Source of the DNA: Streptomyces sp. MRC013
GTDB lineage: Bacteria; Actinomycetota; Actinomycetes; Streptomycetales; Streptomycetaceae
Assembly (NCBI RefSeq): GCF_023614235.1
Contig: NZ_CP094264.1
Location: 2,294,001-2,358,000, forward strand
Length of the DNA: 64,000 bases
Reading direction: 5' to 3'
The position numbers and the translations under genes were made by a program. The notes beneath the pieces were generated by a model, which was given only the letters and a program-made list of their open reading frames with translations, ran no database searches and was not told the DNA's origin. How positions within the stretch are numbered: position 1 is the stretch's first letter; each line of letters opens with the position of its first letter. Positions 53,801 to 63,160 of this stretch are shown in pieces.

Positions 53801-53993
53801 GGAGGATCAGGACGAGCAGGGCCAGGGCGTCGGCGACGCCGCCGGCGAGCGACGCGCTCCACAGCCGGCGCAGCGGCGGGTTGCGCAGCAGCGCCCGTAC
53901 GGCGCGCTCGCGGGAGTCCGCGGCGAGTGCGGCGTCGGAGACTTCGGGATCTGAGGTGGGGCCCAGGGCCGTTGGCTGCTCGGCTCGCGTCAT
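50868..53993 (-). CDS. tmk: Fused MFS-like membrane domain and thymidylate kinase
   Basis: A 1041-aa fusion. About residues 30-480 form a 10-12-helix MFS-like membrane domain. The dTMP kinase starts near 510 with EGGDGAGKSTQ (P-loop about 517), the DRY-like ISDRYTDSSVAYQG and the TREPGATPVG loop. It makes dTDP for DNA synthesis. From about 715 a long Glu/Arg/Ala-rich coiled coil (over 130 residues) is followed by a disordered, acidic Pro-rich tail. Free Tmk is about 210 aa, so most of this protein is extra. The same fusion is known in other Streptomyces at this locus. Confidence 0.92.
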   Translation of the reverse strand: MTRAEQPTALGPTSDPEVSDAALAADSRERAVRALLRNPPLRRLWSASLAGGVADALALLVLILLTVRAAVVPETFGGGVRGAALAVAAVLGVRALSTLLLGAVLLGPMSGLVASGGPLDRRWTMIAADGVRIALLVVAPLWIVWTPAHAVLLLLITVFLAGAAERFWTIAKESAAPALLPAPPSEGAAVRPLPDHLGALRRLSVRTGFAAIPLAAAALLVTALAARLLALGVDWFARHQAALGSYAAAGLFAGSLAFLYFLRLPDTQTPRPRSPLEGLRRPSTDAGPEKGRTGAIPLLVLACAAVAGAVASAAAVAVLHAAELGGGPVTYALLVLALTGGTGVGVRAARAVLPALSRRRLLALATAVTGIVLLVTGLVPDTATVLFLAFAAGLSAGVAANVGHTLIDQETEEFRKPRLTEHLHAAVRVAIVLGALAAPLLAAAIGPRRLAGGDVVLAHGGAAFTLMLVGALLLPVAALLLARTDDRSGVPLRRDLRDALRGADPAQGPAPTGFFIAVEGGDGAGKSTQVAALAEWIRAKGHEVVVTREPGATPVGKRLRSILLDVSSAGLSHRAEALLYAADRAEHVDSLVRPALERGAVVISDRYTDSSVAYQGAGRDLSPTEIARISRWATGGLVPHLTVLLDVAPETARERFTEAPDRLESEPAEFHARVRAGFLALAAADPARYLVVDAGREPEAVTTVVRHRLDRMLPLSEAEVKALAEARRAAEEEARRKAEEEARRKAEEERLERERQEQLARLRAEEEERKRREEEEARRREAERQAEEARRRAAEARRLAEEERLRREAEERARREEQERLRKRAEEEARLRAEAEERRREKQRRAEEALLRAEEARRRAAAEAAEAAAAAAAAAAAGPAVSPHDVTVPTPAVRPDEITQPLPTPHIGLRKDDEETQRIDMRKAEEPAVRPDEETRPIDMRKADPAPDVAETAVLPPVRDERPDDRVPPGFFRDEVRPATAPRPPGGDERTRELPQVDERGRPRRGRPDWAEETPLDDLPSLADELLGGQDDEDGGGGGRR

Positions 53994-54086
53994 CCCCTCA
54001 GCCTATCCGCCCGGACCGACGCTCATACGCCCCGGCGGGACGCCCCGGCCGAGCGCCCCGGGAGTGCCCGGGGGAGGCGCCGGGCC

Positions 54087-54118
54087 GGGGGCCGCGGGCC
54101 GACCGGTCCGCGGCCCCC
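54087..54118 (-). terminator. topA terminator hairpin
   Basis: Eleven-base GC arms GGGGGCCGCGG (54087-54097) and the complement (54108-54118) with a 10-base loop, just after the topA stop. Very stable and without a T-run. Confidence 0.75.
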
Positions 54119-54122
54119 GCGG

Positions 54123-56963
54123 TCACCCGTCGGAGGCGGCGGTCCTCGCCGCCGCCGTCTTCTTCGCCGCCGTCTTCTTCGCCGCGGCGGTCTTGGCCGC
54201 GGTGGTCTTCTTCGCGGCCGTCTTCTTCGCCGCGGTCTTCTTGGCGGTGGCCTTCTTCGCGGTGGTCTTCTTGGCCGTCGCCTTCTTGGCGGTCTTCTTC
54301 GCCGGGCCCTTCGCCCGCTTCTCGGCGAGCAGTTCGAAGCCCCGCTCCGGCGTGATCGTCTCCACGCTGTCGCCGCTGCGCAGGGTCGCGTTGGTCTCGC
54401 CGTCGGTCACGTACGGCCCGAAGCGGCCGTCCTTGACGACGACGGGGCGCTCGCTGACCGGGTCGTTGCCCAGCTCCTTCAGCGGCGGCTTGGCGGCCGC
54501 GCGTCCGCGCTGCTTGGGCTGGGCGTAGATCGCGAGGGCCTCCTCCAGGGTGATCGTGAAGAGCTGCTCCTCGCTCTCCAGCGACCGCGAGTCGGTGCCC
54601 TTCTTCAGGTACGGGCCGTAACGGCCGTTCTGCGCGGTGATCTCGGCGCCCTCGGGGTCCGTGCCGACGACGCGCGGCAGCGACATCAGCCGGAGCGCGT
54701 CCTGGAGGGTCACCGTGTCGATGGACATCGACTTGAAGAGGGAGGCCGTGCGCGGCTTCACCGCGTTCCTGCCGGTCTTCGGGGTGCCCTCGGGCAGGAT
54801 CTCCGTGACGTAGGGGCCGTAGCGGCCGTCCTTGGCGACGATCGTGTGGCCGGTCGCCGGGTCGGTGCCCAGCTCGAACTCGCCGCTCGGCCTGGCGAGC
54901 AGCTCCTCCGCGTACTCCACGGACAGCTCGTCGGGCGCCAGGTCGGCGGGGACGTCGGCGCGCTGGTGGCCCTCCTCGCCCTTCACTCCGCGCTCGATGT
55001 ACGGGCCGTAACGACCGACGCGCAGCACGATGTCGTTGCCGACGGGGAAGGAGGAGATCTCCCGGGCGTCGATCGCACCCAGGTCCGTGACCAGCTCCTT
55101 CAGGCCGCCGAGGTGGTCGCCGTCGCCGTTGCCCGCGTCGGCGGCGCCGCCGGTGCCCGTCCCCGCGCCCTCGCCGAAGTAGAACCGCTTCAGCCACGGC
55201 ACGGCCTGGGCCTCGCCGCGCGCGATGCGGTCGAGGTCGTCCTCCATCCTCGCGGTGAAGTCGTAGTCGACGAGCCGGCCGAAGTGCTTCTCCAGCAGGT
55301 TGACGACGGCGAAGGAGAGGAACGACGGGACGAGCGCCGTGCCCTTCTTGAAGACGTAGCCGCGCTCCAGGATCGTGCCGATGATCGACGCGTACGTCGA
55401 CGGGCGGCCGATCTCGCGCTCCTCCAGCTCCTTGACCAGCGACGCCTCGGTGTAGCGGGCCGGCGGCTTGGTGGCGTGGCCGTCCGCCGTGATCTCCTCG
55501 GCGGTCAGGGCGTCCCCCTCGGCGACCTGCGGGAGGCGGCGCTCGCGGTCGTCGAGCTCGGCGTTCGGGTCGTCGGCCCCCTCGACGTAGGCCTTCATGA
55601 AGCCGTGGAAGGTGATCGTCTTGCCGGAGGCGCTGAACTCGGCGTCGCGGCCGTCCGAGGAGCGGCCGCCGATCCTGACGGTGACGGAGTCGCCGACCGC
55701 GTCCTTCATCTGGGAGGCGACGGTCCGCTTCCAGATCAGCTCGTACAGCCTGAACTGGTCGCCGGTCAACCCGGTCTCGGCGGGCGTGCGGAAGCGGTCG
55801 CCGGAGGGGCGGATCGCCTCGTGCGCCTCCTGCGCGTTCTTGACCTTCCCGGCGTACGTGCGCGGCGCGGCCGGCAGGTAGTCGGCGCCGTACAACTGGG
55901 TGACCTGCGCGCGGGCGGCGGCGACGGCCGTGTCGGACAGCGTCGTGGAGTCCGTGCGCATGTAGGTGATGAAGCCGTTCTCGTACAGCTTCTGCGCGAC
56001 CTGCATCGTCGCCTTCGCGCCGAAGCCGAGCTTGCGGCTCGCCTCCTGCTGGAGGGTGGTGGTGCGGAACGGCGCGTACGGGGAGCGGCGGTACGGCTTG
56101 GACTCGACCGAGCGGACGGCGAACCGCGTGTCGGCGAGCGCGGCGGCCAGGGAGCGGGCGTCCGCCTCGCCGAGGTGGAGGACCTGGTCGCTCCTGAGGC
56201 GGCCGTCCGGGCCGAAGTCGCGGCCCTGGGCGACGCGGCGCCCGTCGACCGAGGCGAGGCGGGCCGTCAGGACCGACGGGTCGGAGGGGTCGCCGGCGCG
56301 GCCGGTGCCGAAGGTGCCGGTGAGGTCCCAGTACTCGGCGGAGCAGAAGGCGATGCGCTCGCGTTCCCGCTCGACGACGAGCCGGGTGGCGACGGACTGC
56401 ACGCGGCCGGCCGAGAGCCGGGGCATGACCTTCTTCCACAGGACCGGCGAGACCTCGTAGCCGTACAGCCGGTCCAGGATGCGGCGGGTCTCCTGGGCGT
56501 CGACCATCCGCTTGTTCAGCTCGCGGGGGTTGGCGACGGCCTGCCGGATCGCGTCCCTGGTGATCTCGTGGAAGACCATCCGGTGGACGGGGACCTTGGG
56601 CTTGAGGACCTCCAGGAGGTGCCAGGCGATGGCCTCGCCCTCGCGGTCCTCATCGGTGGCCAGGTAGAGCTCGTCGGACTCGGCGAGCTGCTCCTTCAAC
56701 TTCCTGACCTGGGCCTTCTTGTCGGCGTTGACGACGTAGACCGGCTGGAAGTCGTGCTCGACGTCCACGCCGAGGCGGCGCACCTCGCCGGTGTACTTCT
56801 CGGGCACCTCCGCGGCGCCGTTCGGGAGGTCGCGGATGTGCCCGACGCTCGCCTCGACGACGTAGCCGGGGCCGAGGTAGCCCTTGATCGTCTTCGCCTT
56901 GGCAGGCGACTCGACGATGACGAGTCGGCGGCCGCCCTGTGCGGTCTCGCGTGTCGGGGACAA
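54123..56963 (-). CDS. topA: DNA topoisomerase I
   Basis: A 946-aa type IA topoisomerase that relaxes negative supercoils. Toprim (RLVIVESPAKAKTI, then ATDEDREGEAIAWH), the active-site Tyr in FITYMRTDSTTLS, and four C-terminal FGPYV/RYGPY repeats are visible. The extreme C-terminus is a Lys/Ala repeat tail typical of actinobacterial TopA, which aids processivity. I chose the TTG at 56963 (LSPTRET), which matches the usual MSPTSET start of Streptomyces homologues. Longer in-frame starts up to 57098 are unlikely. Confidence 0.95.
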   Translation of the reverse strand: MSPTRETAQGGRRLVIVESPAKAKTIKGYLGPGYVVEASVGHIRDLPNGAAEVPEKYTGEVRRLGVDVEHDFQPVYVVNADKKAQVRKLKEQLAESDELYLATDEDREGEAIAWHLLEVLKPKVPVHRMVFHEITRDAIRQAVANPRELNKRMVDAQETRRILDRLYGYEVSPVLWKKVMPRLSAGRVQSVATRLVVERERERIAFCSAEYWDLTGTFGTGRAGDPSDPSVLTARLASVDGRRVAQGRDFGPDGRLRSDQVLHLGEADARSLAAALADTRFAVRSVESKPYRRSPYAPFRTTTLQQEASRKLGFGAKATMQVAQKLYENGFITYMRTDSTTLSDTAVAAARAQVTQLYGADYLPAAPRTYAGKVKNAQEAHEAIRPSGDRFRTPAETGLTGDQFRLYELIWKRTVASQMKDAVGDSVTVRIGGRSSDGRDAEFSASGKTITFHGFMKAYVEGADDPNAELDDRERRLPQVAEGDALTAEEITADGHATKPPARYTEASLVKELEEREIGRPSTYASIIGTILERGYVFKKGTALVPSFLSFAVVNLLEKHFGRLVDYDFTARMEDDLDRIARGEAQAVPWLKRFYFGEGAGTGTGGAADAGNGDGDHLGGLKELVTDLGAIDAREISSFPVGNDIVLRVGRYGPYIERGVKGEEGHQRADVPADLAPDELSVEYAEELLARPSGEFELGTDPATGHTIVAKDGRYGPYVTEILPEGTPKTGRNAVKPRTASLFKSMSIDTVTLQDALRLMSLPRVVGTDPEGAEITAQNGRYGPYLKKGTDSRSLESEEQLFTITLEEALAIYAQPKQRGRAAAKPPLKELGNDPVSERPVVVKDGRFGPYVTDGETNATLRSGDSVETITPERGFELLAEKRAKGPAKKTAKKATAKKTTAKKATAKKTAAKKTAAKKTTAAKTAAAKKTAAKKTAAARTAASDG

Positions 56964-57962
56964 CTCTTCGCTCTTCTCTCCGGTCGGCGCTCGGTGCGTG
57001 TGCGGCGCGGCACGGCCCCGCCTGGGGCGCACCGCGGGCGCTGCGGGCACTGCGCCACGGCTGTGACGCTGCTGTCGCTGCGGAGTGTGACGGTACAACC
57101 CGCCCCCGTGTCAAACGGCGAAAGCCCGCAACGGCCACTCGAACGGTAACCCGACTTCCGCCCTTCCTGCCGCCCGGACTCCCCTCACGGCACGGAGGGC
57201 GGTGTTCCGGCCGAACATGCCCCGTGCCGTGGAGCCGGTCGCGCGCCGGGCCGCCCCGGCCGCCGGTCCCCGTCCGATCCGCCCTGCTCAGAGGCGTGCG
57301 TTCCCGGTCGCGGCGGTGCCGTCCGCGCCGGTCGCCGGAGCCGGGCCGGGACGGCGCGGGCGGGCCCGGCCGGGGCAGCGGAGGCCGGAGGCGGGGAACG
57401 CCGCGCCGGTCCCGGCGCGGGCGCGGCGGCTGTGGCCGGGCTCACCCCGTGTGCCGCCGGGATGCGGGGCGCCGCGGACCGCCGTCCGGACCGCCGTCCG
57501 CGCCGGAGCCGCGTCGGTGCCGCGCCGGAGCCGCGCCGGGGCTCGCCGGCGGGGGCCGCGCCGGCGGGGGCCGCCCGCTCCCCGGGGCCGGGTCCGTGCC
57601 CGCTGCCGGGGTCCGTGCCCGCTGCCGGTCCGCTTCCCGGCTCCCGGGCGGCGCCTGCGCTCGTGTTCCGTACCCGCGCCGTGGCGCCGGTCCCCGGGCT
57701 CCGCGGGGCGCACGCGACCCGTACGCACGGCCGGCGGGCGCGGAGCCGCGCGGACGGGCCTGCGTCCGTGGGCCGGGCGAGCGGGCCCGCGTCCCCGTAC
57801 CGGGCGGACGGAGCTGCGCCCGTGGGCCGGGCGGAGAACTCGCGCCCCCGTACCGGGAAAGCCCGCCCCCGCACCGGGTGAAGGCTCGCCTCCCCGTACC
57901 GGACGGGCCGCAGTTCCGCAGGGTGCGGGGAGCGGCGGTGGCGTGCCCCGCGCCGCTGCGGG
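56964..57962. repeat. GC-rich non-coding stretch with degenerate repeats
   Basis: About 1 kb between topA and the methyltransferase gene, over 80% GC by eye. Open frames on all sides are low-complexity Arg/Ala/Pro/Gly and lack support. The part nearest the methyltransferase (57790-57910) has an imperfect tandem pattern in which CGTACCGGG or a variant recurs every 20-27 bases. The right-hand end at 57099-57180 is less biased and may contain the topA promoter. Confidence 0.5.
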
Positions 57963-59486
57963 TCAGCCCCGTCCGTCCCGCCGCGCCGGCTCCAGGAAGC
58001 CCTCCTCCACGAGGAGGCGGATGGCCCGGGGCGTGCGGTCGCGCAGGGTGACCGGATCCTCGCCCATCAGCTGGGCGATGGCGTCCAGGATGCGACCCGC
58101 GCCGAGCGTGCCGTCGCAGACGCCGGCGAACCCGGCGCCGACCGCGTCGACCCTGGTCGCCCGCCGCATCCCGCGGTTCTGCCGCAGGACGACGTGCTCG
58201 GGGTCCTCCGCGCCCGGCGGTCCCACCTGCTCCTGCACCACCTCGGACGCGAGCACGAAGTGGTCGGCGAGCAGGGCCGCGTCGTCCCGCGCCCGGAGGT
58301 AGTCCTGGCGGGCGAAGTGCGCCCGCACCGTCTCGCCGAGCGGCTGCTCAATCGGGTGCGGCCACTCCTCGACGAGGACGGACGGCTCCTTTGCCCCGGA
58401 CTTCCGCAGGGTGATCCAGCCGAAGCCGACCGCCTTGGTCCCGCGTGCCTCGAACTCGTCGAGCCACGCCTCGTACCGCTCCCGGTACTCCTCCGGGGCG
58501 GCGCGGTGGTCCCCGGCGTCCCGCAGCCACAGCTCCGTGTACTGGGTGACGTCCTGGACCTCCCGCTGGACGATCCACGCGTCGCAGCCGCGCGGCACCC
58601 ACGAGCGGACGCGGTCCTTCCAGTCCTCCCCCTCCACGTGCTGCCAGTTGGCCAGGAACTGCGCGTAGCCGCCGTCGTTGAGCCGCTCCCCGGCCTGTCG
58701 GACGAGGGTGCGGCACAGGTCGTCGCCGCCCATCCCGCCGTCCCGGTAGGTGAGCCGGGCCCCCGGGGAGATGACGAACGGCGGGTTCGACACGATCAGG
58801 TCGTACGTCTCCGACGCGACGGGTTCGAACAGCGAGCCGGCTCTCAGGTCGGCCTCCGGCGCGCCGGACAGCGCGAGCGTCAGCCGGGTGAACCCCAGCG
58901 CCCGCGGGTTGAGGTCCGTCGCCGTCACCCGGGTGGCGTGGCGCGTGGCGTGCAGTGCCTGGATGCCGGAGCCGGTGCCGAGGTCCAGCGCGGAGGCGAC
59001 GGGGGCGCGCACGGTGAGCCCGGCGAGCGTGGTGGACGCGCCGCCGACCCCGAGGACGACGCCCTCGCCCCTGCCGCCGGCCCCGCTCGCGCCGCCCACG
59101 GCGCACCCGAGGTCGGAGACGATGTACCAGTCCTCGCCGTCGGGTCCGCCGTACGGGCGCACGTCGACCGCGGCCAGGACCTCGTCGCCGTCCCGCACCA
59201 CCCAGCCGTCCGCGAGCGCCTCGTCCAGCGGGAGGGCGGCGCGCGCCCGCTCGTACGGCGTCCGCTGCTGGAGCAGGAACAGCCGGACGAGGGTGTCCAG
59301 CGCCCCCTCCCCGCGGGTGGCGCGCAGGGCGGGCACCGTCTCGCTGCGGGCGAGGGCGGCGTAGGCGGACGCGCCGAGCCGGTCGAGGAGCCCGTCGGCG
59401 GTGAAGTCGGCCGCGAGGAGGGCGGCGCGCAGGCGGCCGGCGTGGTCGGGTACCGGGAGGTCGGCGGTCAGGCTGGTCGTACTCAC
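57963..59486 (-). CDS. Class I AdoMet methyltransferase (HemK/RsmC-like)
   Basis: A 507-aa protein. An N-terminal helical domain (about 1-110) precedes a methylase domain with ALDLGTGSGIQAL and the catalytic SNPPFVI typical of N5-glutamine or N2-guanine methylases. The C-terminal 200 residues include a winged-helix-like end (AQLMGEDPVTLRDRTPRAIR). The substrate may be RNA or protein. Such proteins are conserved at this locus in Streptomyces. Confidence 0.85.
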   Translation of the reverse strand: MSTTSLTADLPVPDHAGRLRAALLAADFTADGLLDRLGASAYAALARSETVPALRATRGEGALDTLVRLFLLQQRTPYERARAALPLDEALADGWVVRDGDEVLAAVDVRPYGGPDGEDWYIVSDLGCAVGGASGAGGRGEGVVLGVGGASTTLAGLTVRAPVASALDLGTGSGIQALHATRHATRVTATDLNPRALGFTRLTLALSGAPEADLRAGSLFEPVASETYDLIVSNPPFVISPGARLTYRDGGMGGDDLCRTLVRQAGERLNDGGYAQFLANWQHVEGEDWKDRVRSWVPRGCDAWIVQREVQDVTQYTELWLRDAGDHRAAPEEYRERYEAWLDEFEARGTKAVGFGWITLRKSGAKEPSVLVEEWPHPIEQPLGETVRAHFARQDYLRARDDAALLADHFVLASEVVQEQVGPPGAEDPEHVVLRQNRGMRRATRVDAVGAGFAGVCDGTLGAGRILDAIAQLMGEDPVTLRDRTPRAIRLLVEEGFLEPARRDGRG

Positions 59487-59522
59487 ACGCCCATTGTGAC
59501 CGGCGCCACGGGCGATGACGAA

Positions 59523-59553
59523 CGGCCCGGCCCCCCTATGGACGACCGGGCCG
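59523..59553 (-). terminator. Hairpin after the lipoprotein gene
   Basis: CGGCCCGG (59523-59530) and CCGGGCCG (59546-59553) with a 15-base loop, 20 bases past the lipoprotein stop and before the methyltransferase start. Confidence 0.6.
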
Positions 59554-59573
59554 AACGGGTGCGGCGGGTACCG

Positions 59574-60305
59574 CTACTCGGAACCGGCGCTCGCCGAGGC
59601 CGAGGGGCCGGCCGGTGCGGAGGGCTTCGCCGACGCCGAGGGCGCCGCGGACGCGCGGCCGGAGACCGCGGCGGACGGGGACGCGGGGGACGGGGACGCG
59701 GACCCGGTGCCGGGCCTGGCCGCGGGGCCGCTGGTCGTGGTGGGCGCGGCGGACGGCTTGGCCTTCCGGCACCCCGGCTGCTCGGCCATGGCCCTGCCCA
59801 GCTCGCCGGACTGGAGCCTGGCCAGCGCGTCCTGGTCCATCTTCTCGATGCGCTTCAGGCCCTTCGCGACGCCCTGCAGGCCGTCGGCGAACTTCTGCTG
59901 GTCGCTCGGATCGAGGGCGTCGACCTGCTTCCTGAGCCCCTCGTAGGCCGTGGCGGTGGCGTTGAGCTCCCTGATGGCGTCCTGCCGGAGCTTCTCGCCG
60001 TTCTCGACGGGCGGGACGCCGGCGCTCTCGACCGCCTTGGCCAGCGCCTTGTCCGTGTCGGCGATGTCCCGGAACGCCTTCGAGTCCGCCGCCTGCACGT
60101 CGGCGGGCTTGCCGTCCGCGGCCGTCGAGATGATGGTCTGCTGGGCGTCGGCCCGCTTCTGGATCTGCGGCTTCGCCTGGTCGCAGAAGGTCTTCGCCCA
60201 GGCCTCCACCTTCTTGCCGTCGTCGGCTTCGTCCCCACTGCAGCCCGACAGCGCGAGTACCAGCACCGCACCGCCGGACAGAGCGGCTGCAAGCTTCTTG
60301 TTCAC
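59574..60305 (-). CDS. Small secreted lipoprotein
   Basis: A 243-aa putative lipoprotein: signal peptide and lipobox LSGC with C22, a helical domain (about 30-180) and a Ser/Ala/Pro-rich tail that may span the cell wall. GTG start at 60305 with GAAGGG upstream. An ATG-like extension to 60347 is not needed. No enzymatic motif. Function unknown, although such proteins neighbour the hppA gene in other Streptomyces. Confidence 0.8.
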   Translation of the reverse strand: MNKKLAAALSGGAVLVLALSGCSGDEADDGKKVEAWAKTFCDQAKPQIQKRADAQQTIISTAADGKPADVQAADSKAFRDIADTDKALAKAVESAGVPPVENGEKLRQDAIRELNATATAYEGLRKQVDALDPSDQQKFADGLQGVAKGLKRIEKMDQDALARLQSGELGRAMAEQPGCRKAKPSAAPTTTSGPAARPGTGSASPSPASPSAAVSGRASAAPSASAKPSAPAGPSASASAGSE

Positions 60306-60514
60306 CGGATCGGTCCCTTCCGAGGCTCTCGGCCCCGGAACATACACGCCAAGTGGGCGACACCGGCATGCCTCATGACCACTGCGTACACTTTTTCACC
60401 GTTTGCATCAAGAGAGAGAAGGCTCACCGCAACGGCCCCGTACCGGGCCGCCGCTGCTCTACGGCGCCGCGGACGAACGCGCCTGACCGGGTGTCGCACC
60501 GGGCGCGGACGCCG

Positions 60515-62911
60515 TCACCGGACGGGGGCGGCCTCGTCCGGTGGGCCGGGGACGCGCCCGGGCGTGTCCCCGTCACCGCCGGCGACGGAGCGGCGTTTGG
60601 AGGCGTACACCGCCGCGACGACGACGGCGATCGCGACGGCCGCCACGCCGGCCCGCACACCGGTGTCGGCGCCGGCGCCGTGGCCCAGCCGGACCACGGC
60701 GGGCGCGATGAGCAGCGCCACCAGGTTCATCACCTTGAGCAGGGGGTTGATCGCCGGCCCCGCGGTGTCCTTGAAGGGGTCGCCGACCGTGTCGCCGATC
60801 ACCGCCGCGGCGTGGGCCTCGCTGCCCTTGCCGCCGTGGTGGCCCTCCTCGACCAGCTTCTTGGCGTTGTCCCAGGCGCCGCCCGAGTTCGCCAGGAAGA
60901 CCGCCATCAGCAGGCCGGTGCCGATGGCGCCGGCGAGATAGGCGCCGAGCGGACCCACACCGAGCGCGAAGCCGACCGCGATGGGTGCCATGACGGCGAG
61001 CAGTCCGGGCGTCGCCAGCTCGCGCAGGGCGTCCTTGGTGCAGATGTCGACGACCCGTCCGTACTCCGGCCTCTCCGAGCGGTCCATGATCCCCGGGTGG
61101 TCGCGGAACTGGCGGCGCACCTCGTACACCACCGAACCCGCCGAACGGGACACGGCGTTGACGGCCAGGCCGGAGAAGAGGAAGACGACCGCGGCGCCGA
61201 GGATGAGGCCCACCAGGTTGTCGGGCTCCGAGACGTCCATGCCGAGCGTCGTCCCGGCGGCCCCGGCGCCCACGTCGGCGACGGCGGTGGCGATGGCGTC
61301 CCGGTACGAGCCGAACAGCGCCGAGGCCGCGAGGACCGCCGTGGCGATGGCGATGCCCTTCGTGATCGCCTTGGTGGTGTTGCCGACCGCGTCGAGGTCG
61401 GTGAGGACCTGCGCGCCGGCGCCCCGGACGTCACCGGACATCTCGGCGATGCCCTGCGCGTTGTCGGAGACGGGGCCGAAGGTGTCCATCGCGACGATGA
61501 CGCCGACGGTGGTGAGCAGTCCGGTGCCGGCGAGCGCGACGGCGAAGAGCGCCACCATGACCGACGCGCCGCCGAGGAGGAACGCCCCGTAGACCGCGAG
61601 GCCGATCAGCAGGGCGGTGTAGACGGCCGACTCCAGGCCGAGGGAGACGCCGGCGAGGACGACGGTGGCGGGACCGGTCAGCGACGACTTCGCGACGTCC
61701 CTCACCGGCCGCCGGCCCGGCTCCGTGAAGTACCCGGTCAGCTGCTGGATCAGCACGGCGAGGACGATGCCGAGGGCGACCGCCGCGAGCGCCAGGACGC
61801 GGGGGTCGCCGCCGTGCGCCCGCACGGCCGCGTCGGTGACGCCCTCCAGCTCCGCGAACGAGGCCGGCAGGAGGGTGAAGGCGGCGATCGCCACGAGCAC
61901 GAGCGAGACGGCCGCGGAGAGGAAGAAGCCCCGGTTGACCGCCGACATGCCGCTGCGGTCGGCGCGCCGGGGCGCGACCGCGAGGATGCCGGCCATCGCG
62001 GTGACGACGCCGATCGCCGGGACGACGAGCGGGAAGACGAGGCCGAGGTCGCCGAGGACGGCCGTGCCGAGGATCAGCGCGGCGACCAGCGTGACCGCGT
62101 ACGACTCGAAGAGGTCGGCGGCCATCCCGGCGCAGTCGCCGACGTTGTCGCCGACGTTGTCGGCGATGGTGGCGGCGTTGCGCGGGTCGTCCTCGGGGAT
62201 GCCCCGCTCGACCTTGCCGACCAGGTCGGCGCCGACATCGGCGGCCTTGGTGAAGATGCCGCCGCCGACACGCATGAACATGGCGATCAGGGCGGCGCCC
62301 AGGCCGAAGCCCTCCAGGACCTTGGGCGCGTCCGCCGCGTAGAGGAGGACGACGCAGCAGACGCCGAGCAGACCGAGGCCGACGGTGGACATGCCGACCA
62401 CGCCGCCCGTGCGGAAAGCGATCCTCACGGCCTTCCGCGAGACGGCCGCCGGGTCCCTTCCGGGTTCACCCGGTGCCGGCGCGGCCTCGCGCGCCGCCGC
62501 CGCCACCCGCACGTTGCTCCGTACGGCGAGGCGCATGCCGAGGTACCCGGTGACGGCGGAGAAGAGCGCCCCGACGAGGAAGAACAGCGAACGCCCCAGC
62601 CGCTGCGCCCAGTCGTCGGCCGGAAGCAGCATGAGGAGGAGGAAGACGACGGCCGCGAACACCGCCACGGTCCTCAACTGCCGTGCCAGGTAGGCGTTGG
62701 CGCCCTCCTGGATGGCGGCGGCGATCCGCTTCATGGACTCGGTGCCCTCGCCGGCTGCCAGCACCTGGCGGACGAGCAACCGGGCGACGAACAGGGCGGT
62801 CAGCGCGACGAGGGCGATCACGGCCACGACGACCCGGTTCTCCCCGGTGAGAACCGCGGCGGTGGACGGGAGCGGGCCGTGGGCCCGCTGTGGGTCGAGG
62901 AGCCCCGCCAT
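60515..62911 (-). CDS. hppA: Membrane-bound H+-translocating pyrophosphatase
   Basis: A 798-aa integral membrane pump with about 16 helices that couples pyrophosphate hydrolysis to proton export. Substrate motifs GGGIFTKAADVGADLVGK, DNVGDNVGDCAG and SGGAWDNAKK are intact. In the GNTTKAITKG segment, Lys replaces the Ala of K+-dependent forms, so it is a K+-independent enzyme. An N-terminal hydrophobic extension is normal for the family. ATG with GAGGAGGAC upstream. Conserved neighbour of the anti-sigma gene. Confidence 0.96.
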   Translation of the reverse strand: MAGLLDPQRAHGPLPSTAAVLTGENRVVVAVIALVALTALFVARLLVRQVLAAGEGTESMKRIAAAIQEGANAYLARQLRTVAVFAAVVFLLLMLLPADDWAQRLGRSLFFLVGALFSAVTGYLGMRLAVRSNVRVAAAAREAAPAPGEPGRDPAAVSRKAVRIAFRTGGVVGMSTVGLGLLGVCCVVLLYAADAPKVLEGFGLGAALIAMFMRVGGGIFTKAADVGADLVGKVERGIPEDDPRNAATIADNVGDNVGDCAGMAADLFESYAVTLVAALILGTAVLGDLGLVFPLVVPAIGVVTAMAGILAVAPRRADRSGMSAVNRGFFLSAAVSLVLVAIAAFTLLPASFAELEGVTDAAVRAHGGDPRVLALAAVALGIVLAVLIQQLTGYFTEPGRRPVRDVAKSSLTGPATVVLAGVSLGLESAVYTALLIGLAVYGAFLLGGASVMVALFAVALAGTGLLTTVGVIVAMDTFGPVSDNAQGIAEMSGDVRGAGAQVLTDLDAVGNTTKAITKGIAIATAVLAASALFGSYRDAIATAVADVGAGAAGTTLGMDVSEPDNLVGLILGAAVVFLFSGLAVNAVSRSAGSVVYEVRRQFRDHPGIMDRSERPEYGRVVDICTKDALRELATPGLLAVMAPIAVGFALGVGPLGAYLAGAIGTGLLMAVFLANSGGAWDNAKKLVEEGHHGGKGSEAHAAAVIGDTVGDPFKDTAGPAINPLLKVMNLVALLIAPAVVRLGHGAGADTGVRAGVAAVAIAVVVAAVYASKRRSVAGGDGDTPGRVPGPPDEAAPVR

Positions 62912-63108
62912 TCGTCCTCCTCGGCGTCGGAGCTCGAGCCGCGGACGGCTCGGGGAGCGGAATCCGGCCGGTGCCGGGTACCGGACAACAGGATCGAGCG
63001 CGCCCTTCCGGTCGGCAAATGATCCGTTTCGCGCATTCCTCCGGAAGCAGCAACGCGATGGAGGCGCCGGACCGCGGACGCTTCTCGAAAAGACCCCGGA
63101 AGAAGAGC

Positions 63109-63133
63109 GAAGGCCCTGCTCGGCAGGGCCTTC
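63109..63133 (-). terminator. Terminator after the anti-sigma gene
   Basis: Perfect 11-bp stem GAAGGCCCTGC/GCAGGGCCTTC with a TCG loop (63120-63122). It lies 28 bp past the anti-sigma stop on the minus strand and separates it from hppA. Confidence 0.85.
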
Positions 63134-63160
63134 ACAAGGGATCGTGCGGTGTGCGGGGCC

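Noticed and set aside
51276..53954. 892-aa plus-strand frame opposite tmk
   Set aside because: Gly/Arg/Leu-rich antisense shadow caused by GC bias. The minus strand encodes a recognised protein.
57185..57874. 229-aa minus-strand gene between topA and the methyltransferase
   Set aside because: Arg/Ala/Pro/Gly composition only, with overlapping open frames on the other strand and no ribosome site.
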